NCBI GenBank assembly: GCA_031213475.1
Contig: JARUPZ010000027.1
Coordinates: 5,340,132-5,404,131 of the forward strand
Reading direction: 5' to 3'
Length of the DNA: 64,000 bases
Source: Nereocystis luetkeana
Taxonomy: Eukaryota; Sar; Phaeophyceae; Laminariales; Laminariaceae
Below the pieces are notes generated by a model, which was given only the letters and a program-made list of their open reading frames with translations, did not search any database and had not been told where the DNA came from. Position numbers and translations under genes: made by a program. How positions within the stretch are numbered: position 1 is the first letter of the stretch; every line of letters begins with the position of its first letter. Below are positions 57,301-64,000 of this stretch, one piece after another.

Positions 57301-57713
57301 ACGAATGCGTATGGGCATGTGTATATCACGTACACGTACTGCTGTAGCAGATCAGGGGAAGCTGGAAGCTCTCGCGAGACCGTGTCTTTTTCGATACCAG
57401 GTACGAGGTCTCAAGTACAATACAACCGAGCATACAACAGCCAACAGAGCAGCCGAGAGCTCGAGTCTGACACAACGCACATACTCGGCGATAGAGGCTA
57501 AACAGGCAGATGGGGTTTATGTAGGTCTGCCAAACACCAAGCACCGCATGCTGGTCTCACCTCCGCAGCCGTGGCGGCAGCAGCGGCAGCGGCAGATGAC
57601 CGAGTGACCCGCTTGTGAACGGCGGAAGGGGCGCCGTCGCCGTCGGAAGGAGAGGATAGGGAGGTGTGCTGCTGTGTTGTCATCGTGCCGCCGGTATCGC
57701 TAGGACCGCCCAT
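47326..57713 (-). CDS. ZIP-family divalent metal transporter, complete spliced gene (6 exons)
   Basis: A membrane transporter that should move Zn2+ or a related divalent metal into the cytosol. I joined six exons by reading frame and splice sites: 57561-57713, 55781-56413, 52664-52723, 49745-49936, 48177-48266 and 47326-47487. Every junction is phase 0, giving about 429 residues. Residues 1-140 are low-complexity (Ala, then a long Ser run, then a His-containing stretch before Trp141). Membrane segments begin near 141, 170, 200 and 243. The diagnostic ZIP motifs are HSFSEG at 293-298 and HNVPEG at 324-329, the two metal-site helices. They are followed by [14 protein letters not shown] in exon 5 and [11 protein letters not shown] in exon 6. 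The order matches plant ZIP proteins of the At3g08650/ZTP29 and GufA type. The frame stays open upstream of the chosen Met at 57713, so a longer N-terminus or another 5' exon is possible. Introns carry MITEs and minisatellites. Confidence 0.92.
47516..47760. repeat. G-rich GGGTTGGGTAGG region in ZIP intron 5
   Basis: Degenerate GGGTTAGGGTAAGGGTT-like sequence, resembling the telomere-like array of intron 3. Confidence 0.6.
48177..48266 (-). CDS. ZIP transporter exon 5
   Basis: Thirty codons beginning [19 protein letters not shown] and ending FMPFLP, between an acceptor GGTCGGTAG and a donor GTGGGT. The SLPQP and VPAFLFV elements are strongly conserved in plant and algal ZIP homologues directly after the HNxPEG helix. 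Confidence 0.9.
48561..48665 (+). mobile_element. TA-flanked MITE in ZIP intron 4
   Basis: Ends TCACGGGGGACCATAG and TTATGGTCCCCCGTAA. Confidence 0.75.
49745..49936 (-). CDS. ZIP transporter exon 4 (metal-binding TM4-TM5)
   Basis: Sixty-four codons holding the core of the transporter: [16 protein letters not shown], then GVSFGG, then [14 protein letters not shown]. The His, Ser, Glu and His, Asn, Pro, Glu residues are the conserved metal-site positions of the ZIP family, and none is missing. The acceptor is CGACAG. The donor after AACACG is GTGAGA. Confidence 0.93.
51438..51950. repeat. VNTR in ZIP intron 3
   Basis: At least five units. Each carries ACGCAGTACTAACGGCGGCG, then CACTACCGACGACGATGCC and ATACCGAGGACGG. 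Spacing of roughly 80-100 bases. Confidence 0.75.
52090..52176 (-). mobile_element. LINE 3' end, minus strand, in ZIP intron 3
   Basis: A G tract, then GTACTCATTTGTTGCTTGC and ACCACGCACCCCTTTCGAGA. It is the family tail in reverse and lies next to a SINE tail in the same orientation. Confidence 0.6.
52180..52402 (-). mobile_element. C-tailed SINE, minus strand, in ZIP intron 3
   Basis: A G tract, then GTACTCATGCCACGCATGGCC, and ends AAGAACCGCGTATGAGGCGG. It has the same truncation point as the 29.4 kb copy. Confidence 0.55.
52664..52723 (-). CDS. ZIP transporter exon 3 (60 bp micro-exon)
   Basis: Exactly 20 codons, [20 protein letters not shown], between an acceptor GGCCGCAG and a donor GTGGGG. 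It corresponds to the cytoplasmic loop of plant homologues (Lys-Lys, then a short helix, then an IKG-DAxKV-like segment). Both boundaries are phase 0. The short length explains why simple ORF reading would miss it. Confidence 0.85.
53245..53349 (+). mobile_element. TA-flanked MITE in ZIP intron 2
   Basis: Ends TTACGGGGGACCATAG and CTATGGACCCCCGTAA. Confidence 0.75.
54218..54322 (+). mobile_element. TA-flanked MITE in ZIP intron 2
   Basis: Ends TTACGGGGGGCCATAG and CTCTGGTCCCCCGTAA. Confidence 0.75.
54360..54505. repeat. Imperfect direct repeat in ZIP intron 2
   Basis: Two copies of GGCGATCGGTAAGGGCTTGG / GGCGATCAGTCGGGGTTTTG. Each is followed by GGTCAGTGTG and a TATTTCAAT segment about 95 bases apart. 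Confidence 0.6.
54819..54913. mobile_element. TTAA-type palindromic mini-element in ZIP intron 2
   Basis: CCCTTTTACTGATAGGAATGC left arm and GGACTGCGGCCCTAAAAGGG right arm. A half copy lies at 5178-5222 and a weak fragment near 30740-30775. Confidence 0.58.
55781..56413 (-). CDS. ZIP transporter exon 2 (Ser-rich linker, TM1-TM3)
   Basis: Encodes 211 residues. The acceptor at 56414 has a pyrimidine-rich lead ending in CACTTCAG. The exon holds a poly-Ser tract coded by a (TCC)n-like run, a His-rich patch (THQHHNH), and hydrophobic segments starting [26 protein letters not shown] and [13 protein letters not shown], then [14 protein letters not shown]. The exon must end after AAG AAG at 55781 to keep the family alignment. 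That makes the donor GC (GCGAGT) instead of GT. Confidence 0.9.
57561..57713 (-). CDS. ZIP transporter exon 1 (N-terminus)
   Basis: Encodes 51 residues from MGGPSDTGG to an Ala run ending in Glu, followed by a clear GTGAGA donor. The Ala/Ser-rich composition continues smoothly into exon 2. A second in-frame ATG at 57683 (MTTQQHTS) is an alternative start. The minus-strand frame is open upstream to about 57998, so the true 5' end is not fixed by sequence alone. Confidence 0.75.
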
Positions 57714-59676
57714 ACCCCCGTGGTTGCCACGTGCAACAAAACGTGTGTGTCCGTCTGTCCCGCGACAGGAGCACGGAACGATGGCAACAACTAGGGGATG
57801 CACGCGTAGAGAGGAAGGGAAGGTCGGGTCCAGTGCTCCGGGGTCAACCTCAAGCCCCTTAGTGCTGCGCGGCTTACACAGGTAGGTGGTGCACGTGGAA
57901 AAGATGAAAGCTGTGTTGTTGTTGTTGTTGTGTTGAAGGAAGAATGCGCCAAATATTTCTGAGGCGTTTTGATAGCGGGAAATGCTGGTGAAAACCACAG
58001 AAGCCCAGTGACTAACGTCACTGGGAAAATATAGGTGTCATCTGCTGGCGAGGCCCAGGCCGTGCACTCTCAGAGTATCCCGTGAATATGAACGTGCCCA
58101 ATCAATTCGACGCACGCATATACATGCGCGAATGCTCCCGAATTGATGAGTAAATGTAAATGTCCTGACCAAGATATCGTCTATTACCCCGAGGTGATGG
58201 GTAATGCTAGACCAACGTCCTTCGCCACATATTTGCGCCACCAGACCTACATAGCTCGTACGCGAAAGATGCTCTCGCCAAACGCAACAGCACTATAAAT
58301 ACATAAAACAAATATCATCATGCTCGTACCACGAGCAGCAAGCAGTACGTAGAGGCCAAGAGCGCGTGCAAATCGTATGCGGAGGGTGAGCAAGGGCACC
58401 AATTAATGTAAACCGGACAGAACAAGAAAATGGATACAAACATGTAGACCAAGGGTAAACTAAACTATCTTCTTCGTATACTCGTACTCGTACAGAGTTG
58501 ATTTGTTGTCGGTCTTTTTGTTGTAAAATGTGCTCGCATGAAGTGTAGGACTACAGCGCCGGGATAACGCCATAAAAACGCCCTCCGCGGGCATCTCGGC
58601 CGTAACTATTATACTCGTACTCGTCTTGGCCTTGTTCCCGCATGATGATCATTCGTACTGGACAATACCTAGAAATCAATATAAAACATTCATACCATAG
58701 CAAGCAACTCCACTGGGCCCGGAATGCAATCCAACGGGCAACAGGAAAAGATAAGGAAGAATATATCCACAACTTCGAATAGTACTCGTAACTCTCGTCT
58801 TTGTGCAACTAGCTGCTCGTGTGTGTGCTATTAATAGACTCTGTACTGGATGGAGTCGTACAGAATTATTTCAAGGGGAGAAATGGCGATTTCATCACTA
58901 CACAATAGCAGTATATGTACCAAGTACTGCACAACCCGTGAGGTAGGAGCGCAGCCCACGTCCACACAGCAAGTGTGTTCAACAGAGTATCCATGTATAT
59001 ACCTGGGATATATCAACAGTACAACTGCCAGGTATTTACCTCGTAGTACGCATGTAAGTGGAACTCGATAACCACAATAAATGTCCCGGAAAACACACAC
59101 ACACACACAAAAAAAACGTAAGCACGTGCACTTCCTCTCTTTCATCAAGCAAATATCATGCCCAGATCACACACCACCACAAAATCACAAGACTGGAACA
59201 ACGGCGCAGTCCACGCCCAAGAGGTATCCATAAAACCGCGAGAAGTGCCGCATATATACATACTTCGTACATATACAGTACCAGGTACCTGGTATAGACT
59301 ATGCTTGCACCAAAAAGAGGAAGAAAAAACAAAAGCGAGACGAGCCTTTCCGTTATCGCTCATCAACCACTACCCACGCGTACAAACAAGGGGGAAAAAC
59401 GTCCGGTTCGGCCCCCCGCCCCTACCCCCCCGCCCCCCCGACGCCTTCGACGCGATAGCAACCTGAACGAGCCAGCATGCAGTAGACGGAGCAACCCTAA
59501 CCCTAACCTAGTGCATACCCGGTACGTGGTAACACGGAACTACAGTAGCAATGTTTTTTTCCCAAGTAGGCGCGTTCAAACCCTCGGCAACTGGCGTAAT
59601 TTTTCAACTCTGAGTCCAAGTTGTTCGTCTTCGAGACGTGGGTGCAGTTGCAGCGGTCTTAAGCGGCGGGCCATCG
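57714..59676. other. Intergenic space between the ZIP and histone-fold genes
   Basis: Both genes are on the minus strand, so this holds the ZIP 5' region and the 3' region of the histone-fold gene. A perfect hairpin, CCAGTGACTAACGTCACTGG, lies at about 58008-58027. No other gene seen. Confidence 0.45.
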
Positions 59677-59787
59677 CTACAAGCCCCTCTCGCTGTAGAA
59701 GCTTTCCGCCGTGGCTTGCAGCAGCTCGCGTTGTTTGCTTGCCGCCGCCTCCTGCTCCTCTTTCGATTGCTTCGGTTTTTTCTTCCT
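59677..59787 (-). CDS. Histone-fold exon D (last exon)
   Basis: Starts after CTTTTTCAG with RKKKPKQSKEEQEAAASK, ends ESFYSERGL and stops with TAG. The preceding 380-base intron is mostly a (TTTCCC)n-like pyrimidine run on the sense strand, seen as GGGAAA repeats at 59810-59990 on the plus strand. It acts as a very long polypyrimidine tract. Confidence 0.72.
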   Translation of the reverse strand, partial: RKKKPKQSKEEQEAAASKQRELLQATAESFYSERGL

Positions 59788-62314
59788 CTGAAAAGAAAAA
59801 GGGGAAGGGGATGGGGGAGGAAAAGGGGAACGGGAATGGGAACGGGAACGGAAAGGGGACGGGAAAGCGAATGGGAAAGGGAGTGGGAATAGGAAAGGGA
59901 AAGGGAAAGGGAAAGGGGAAGGGAAAGGGAAAGAAAGGGAATGGGGAATGGAAAGGGATAGAGAAAGGGAAAGGGGAAGTGAATGGGACAAGGACACGAA
60001 ACAGGAAGATAATAGTAAAGGAACGATGCCGAGATCGACGCAATGAACAAACGAAAGAGTCACCCGCGCAAGGAAGGCGGGCAAGCGCTGGAAAATGTGT
60101 TGGTTCGGCCGCACGGAATCACACTCTCCAGCGGTCGGCGCAAGCGCACCCACTCAAGAAACCGCACCTTTCTTTTCGCGTGCACCTTCTCCGCGTCCGC
60201 TGCCGCCACCTCCTCCGCTCCCTCGAGGTATGTCTCCAACCCAAGCCTCTGTCCGGGGGAAAGACCGGATCGCAAACGCACGAAACAAGACTGTATCTGC
60301 TCACCGAGGTGCAAGATTTACGTAAGCTCGGGTCGAGCTGGTACGCAATCGTGTGAATACCGACTCTGCCAATGATGCCGTCGGTATTTTTACGTGGTGA
60401 TACGAATGGCGGTCGGTCTGGCGACCGTGCTCTTCGTTCGCGATACAAACATGCGAGCTTTTGTCGAGAGTGTGCATCCGATGCGCATGTTGTCTTTATC
60501 GAGGGGCGACGGGACAGGCAGAATGTCGATGGGCGCTGGGCCTCTGCGAGTCAGTACAATACCACAGCAGTAACCATCGTCATCGTCCTCCTCAACAACG
60601 ACAATGACGAAGGCGATGGCGGCAAACACACCAACAACAGCAACAACAAAACAACAAAAAACGACAACGACAACAACGACGTCAACATCCACGATACCAA
60701 CAACGAACCTTCTTGGGACTCCAGAGGGGATAACAAACGAAACAAAGGCCGATTACAGCAGTCGCTTCCGCCGTGTACACGCAGCAGTCCGGGGTTTTCG
60801 AGCTGCAACACACCACGTTGTACCGGTTCAACACAGGCGCGCGACGCATGGGACCACTCGAACTGCCGCGTGCTCAAACTAGACACTATTAATAGAGGGC
60901 TGACAAGATTATAACACCGCACATACGTATCAACATTTTGGTGGCCACAACTGGATTCCAATAGGTCAATCTAGCAAACACTGTAGTGCAAGACACCTAC
61001 TTGTAGTAAATAACAGGGGTGCGGGCCAAACCTGGAGTTCTTACTTCGGAAAAGATGAGTTTCACTCTAATTTCAGCACAACCGCGCCATACTTTCTTAT
61101 TCTCCTCTCGCCGCATCTCAAAAACGATTCTCCCCGCACCTCAAAAACGCCTCCTGGCGCATGAAAAAAACGCGTCTGGCCGCGTCTGAAACACGACTCT
61201 CACCGCATCTCCAAAGCGCATCTCACAGCATTGAAAACGCTTCTCGCCGCGTCCAAAAAACGAGCGGTCTACGTGCGTAGTCTAGGTCATAGTTCCACTA
61301 GGGTCACCTTGATCGCCTCCACGACGTCTGTTCGCGACATGACGCTGCTGCCGCGTACAGTCCTCGCTTCGGACGACACCAAGCACACGAACTCTGCACG
61401 GGCAGATTGGGCGCCCAACATGAACAAAAGCACACAACAACAACAACAACAACAGCAACGACGACGACGACGACGACGACGACAACGACGACGACGACAA
61501 CGAGCGTCACGCATTGGTTCGATAGGCAGAGGGGGGGGGGTAACAATCCGACCTTCTGACAACTGATAAGTCAGTGGAGTAGCAACGCCACATAATTGTA
61601 ATTTTTTCATTTTTCCTACTGGCCAACGATTTTCGCAAACAGTCATAAGGTCGACTGTTGTACTGCTGTAAGTCGAACACTTCAAAACGATTCCTCTCTT
61701 GCTCCTCGGCGCGATCCCCATGCGCAGCAGCGCCACAGCAGCAACCGGCGCACGAGTGGGCCACCGGACATGGAAGTACGCGCCCTTAGAGTAGGGGAAA
61801 AAACAAACAAGATTAGAGTAAGTCTCCCTCGCTTAGCGGCGTAGACGTTCGTTACGCACCGATATACTGGTACGTATGGAGCTGACTTTCAACTTCAAGT
61901 GCCACAGAAAACGTAAACGGTATACACACAGCACCACGCCCACTCTGTACGACATAATGTACTTCATGTACGATCTCTAGTTCATCTGTCCTTGTCCTGA
62001 TGCATGTAACTCGAATACCACGTACCAGATACGATATATGATACCGGGTGTCAAAAGCATGGAGTAAAAGCCCCCACCGCCAATACCGTCGACTAACGAC
62101 CCTGCTACGCCAACGAACGCCGGGGGATACAATCGAATACCCGTACCCATAGAGAGAGTATGACTTTCTGACTTTCAGACACTACAATCTGAGCAGTCGC
62201 ACGTGCAATAGTAATCGATGTCACCTGCGCAGCTCTTGTTGAGCGCCTCTATGGTTTCTTCGCTGGCGCTCATCCCCTCAGGTAGCGCCGCTTCCACTGC
62301 CCGGCCAATCGCAG
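59677..62314 (-). CDS. Histone-fold protein (NC2-beta / POLE3 / NF-YB-like), 5' exon not found
   Basis: A small nuclear histone-fold subunit that should pair with an NC2-alpha, POLE4 or NF-YC-like partner and bind DNA in transcription or replication. Four exons join in phase: 62225-62314, 61308-61393, 60168-60248 and 59677-59787, for about 121 residues. Helix 1 reads GRAVEAALPEGMSAS. Helix 2 reads IEALNKSCAEFVCLVSSEA and resembles the CCTEFIHLISSEA helix of NC2-beta. Then comes DVVEAIK followed by RLGLETYLE, the 'DV..A...LGF..Y' end of the fold. A basic segment (HAKRKRKKKPKQ) and an acidic/Gln tail ending ESFYSERGL follow. The first listed exon begins with two bases of a split codon, so an upstream exon with the start Met and the N-terminal Leu-Pro turn is missing. 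The sequence does not decide between NC2-beta and POLE3. Confidence 0.75.
59805..59992. repeat. (GGGAAA)n array
   Basis: GGGAAAGGGAAAGGGAAAGG and GGGAACGGGAAT variants. On the sense strand of the histone-fold gene it is a pyrimidine run leading to the last exon. Confidence 0.85.
60168..60248 (-). CDS. Histone-fold exon C (C-terminal helix and basic tail)
   Basis: Twenty-seven codons, RLGLETYLEGAEEV through KVHAKRK, between a CCCCCGGACAG acceptor and an AAG|GTGCGG donor. Both ends are phase 0. Confidence 0.72.
61308..61393 (-). CDS. Histone-fold exon B (helix 2 and helix 3)
   Basis: The acceptor is CCCGTGCAG and the donor AAG|GTGACC. It completes the split Glu, then reads FVCLVSSEARTVRGSS and MSRTDVVEAIK. 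The (TGT/CGT)n trinucleotide array just upstream (61437-61503 on the plus strand) lies in the preceding intron. Confidence 0.75.
61437..61503. repeat. (CAA)n(CGA)n trinucleotide array
   Basis: CAACAACAACAACAACAGCA, then ACGACGACGACGACGACGAC. It lies in an intron of the histone-fold gene. Confidence 0.85.
62225..62314 (-). CDS. Histone-fold exon A (helix 1 to start of helix 2)
   Basis: Ninety bases between the acceptor GGTATTTAG and the donor CAG|GTGACA. It reads AIGRAVEAALPEGMSAS, then EETIEALNKSCA. It starts with two bases of a split codon and ends with one base. That base completes Glu with the next exon. Confidence 0.72.
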
Positions 62315-63525
62315 CTAAATACCACGGTAACGGGTGTAGTATGATGAGAGGCAGAGGAACAACAACGGCACGAAGATATGCGCGTATAGTCAGTAATAGT
62401 CAAAGAGAATCGGCACGTTCGGTTCGCTAACGAAGCACGTACACAGTCACACTCGCACACACGATCTCCTCATTCCAGTTCTTGACAGACAGCGGCATTA
62501 GCGGTGCTCGACTTCACGAAAATAAGAAAAAACATTGAGTACATCGAAATTTGGGTGGGGCACATACGCCCTGCCTCGCGTAAGAATTGGGGCCTGGCCC
62601 AAAATAAGTGTCGTATATTGTATACCAGGTATTTGTGTTCATACACCAACCTCCATACGTCGGACAGTTCAGATACCTTTACCGACCGCACAGGTCAATT
62701 TCACGGATCTGCATCATCTGTACAAGTTTCTTCGGCGCTTATCGACAATAAATGAACGATCTGGACACGTTTTCGCAGTACGTAGGGATCTACAGGATGT
62801 GGGCGTGTTATCATGCGTGTTGTGGCGTCTGGGTTATCCTAGATCCTAGGATATTTTAACGGGTTCACTACTGATTTGTAGGCACACATGCGATAAGGAT
62901 ACCTGGTGGGAGATCAACGTAGAATACCACTCTCTATTGTGCTACCTGCGTATGCTTCTGCGAATCCATCTACCCCGCTCAATGCGCAGCGATACTGACC
63001 CCAAGCTCTTGCCGAGTTCAGGGGTATACGTGTAGGGGTGTAGGTGACCGCTTCTTTGGGTGCCCCGTAGTGTGTCGTGTTTTCTCTCGGGCCTTATAAG
63101 GTAGATGCGTGAGAGCGGGTTGGGAAGCGTCGCGTGTTCGACCCACTCTCCGGATTCTTCGGATGGGTTTATGCAGGATTTTAATGCGTGTGCAGGTATG
63201 GCTGCTCAGGGTGGGCTAGTGTTATGGCCTCCTCTATTTCCTGTTGCGGCGTGTGATTATTAAATATTGAGCGTGAGTGCCCCCTCATGGTACCTGGTAC
63301 TGGTAGGCGTTGTCGCCTAGGTTGTGTGTTGTGATGGTGTGCACGAAGCCCGTGTGGCAATATTCGTCCAAGTATATGTATGATAGGTACGTCTTACGTG
63401 ATCATGTTGACGTGTGTTGTTTGATGTGTGTTGTATACATACGTGTTACGTATCCATATGTCCTGTAATGCTGCTGTAACGTTGAAAAGGAAAAACTGCA
63501 GATAATTTCCGACGTCGAATAATAT
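62315..63525. other. Region expected to hold the first exon of the histone-fold gene
   Basis: No exon ending in phase 1 with a Leu-Pro-(Lys/Arg) end was recognised. A minus-strand segment ending CTGTGCGGTCG before GTAAAG (about 62682) has the wrong phase. Confidence 0.3.
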
Positions 63526-63529
63526 CTCG

Positions 63530-63705
63530 TATGAAAGCGCGCTCGTTGTACGTCTTACGTGATGATGATGTGGGTTGTGTGGCACTATTAGTCTGTTGTA
63601 TGATCGGTGCGTCGTACGCCATGGGTATGAAAGCGCGCTCGTTGGCATACATGGTAGGTGTTACGCATCCGTGTGTGATGGATATGAAAGCGCGCTCGTT
63701 GACAC
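63530..63705. repeat. Three spaced copies of an 18-bp motif
   Basis: ATGAAAGCGCGCTCGTTG at about 63531, 63627 and 63684. It reads Met-Lys-Ala-Arg-Ser-Leu in three plus-strand positions but has no other gene-like features. Confidence 0.6.
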
Positions 63706-64000
63706 ACGGAGAAAAGAGTCTGAGCGACATTTGAGCACAAATAGTTCCCGACTGCAAAGGGGGAGGTTGTCGTAGTGGCCACCTGGTGTTTGGGGGGTAA
63801 CAAGTAGAAAAGATAAACCAGTGAAGAAATTCAGATGCGAGCAAGCAGCGGTAGAGCGGTGTGAAGCGGGGTCGTCGGTGCAGCGAGTATCCAGGATAGA
63901 TAGCTAACGGACAAGGCCCTGCACGAGCTGAATAGAACCGGGCAAGGGACGTCAGGGACTCGTCAAGTTTTTTTTTTTGTTTAGAACCGGGCAAGGGACG

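Noticed and set aside
57498..57998. Extending the ZIP protein upstream of 57713
   Set aside because: The frame is open, but the upstream residues look unlike the Ala/Ser-rich start and no earlier Met is better supported. Kept as an uncertainty.

Overview
This is a repeat-rich nuclear segment of a eukaryote. It has spliceosomal introns, tRNA-derived SINEs with poly(A) tails, non-LTR retrotransposon fragments, MITEs, many microsatellites, homopolymer C/G tracts and a 100-base run of N. TTAGGG-like interstitial repeats, introns of 0.4 to 4 kb and the gene types found would suit an alga such as a brown alga or another stramenopile. That placement is an inference, and nothing in the window fixes the lineage.

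Three spliced genes can be supported. (1) On the minus strand, 57713 to 47326, six exons form a complete ZIP-family (SLC39/GufA-like) divalent metal transporter of about 429 residues. All internal junctions are in phase and one intron uses a GC-AG donor. (2) On the minus strand, 62314 to 59677, four in-phase exons encode most of a small histone-fold protein of the NC2-beta / DNA polymerase epsilon subunit 3 / NF-YB type. Its first exon was not found. (3) On the plus strand, about 16.6 to 26.45 kb, a chain of exons encodes an extracellular end and six transmembrane segments. The protein resembles plant AtRGS1-like seven-transmembrane receptors. TM7 and any cytoplasmic RGS domain were not found, and they may lie in the repeat-choked 26.5 to 29 kb stretch that also holds the assembly gap.

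Layout: 0-1.5 kb holds GGCA and GGTTC/GGTTT arrays. 1.5-6 kb is mostly intergenic with MITEs and a minisatellite. 6.2-8.4 kb holds exon-like segments of an unrecognised gene or pseudogene. 10.4-13 kb is a block of AACCG-based minisatellites around a CTG/GCA region. 16.6-26.5 kb is the receptor gene, with repeat-filled introns. 26.6-43.5 kb is a transposon graveyard of LINE 3' ends, C-tailed and A-tailed SINEs, AT-rich SINEs and MITEs. 45-46 kb has hexamer and trimer arrays. 47.3-57.7 kb is the ZIP gene. 59.7-62.3 kb is the histone-fold gene.

The main biological theme is mobile DNA. At least 16 copies or fragments belong to one TA-flanked MITE family, and five more hairpins are flanked by TTAA in piggyBac style. 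A LINE family and an unrelated SINE share a GAGTAC-plus-poly(C) 3' end, which suggests an autonomous/parasite pair that primes on a C-rich tail.
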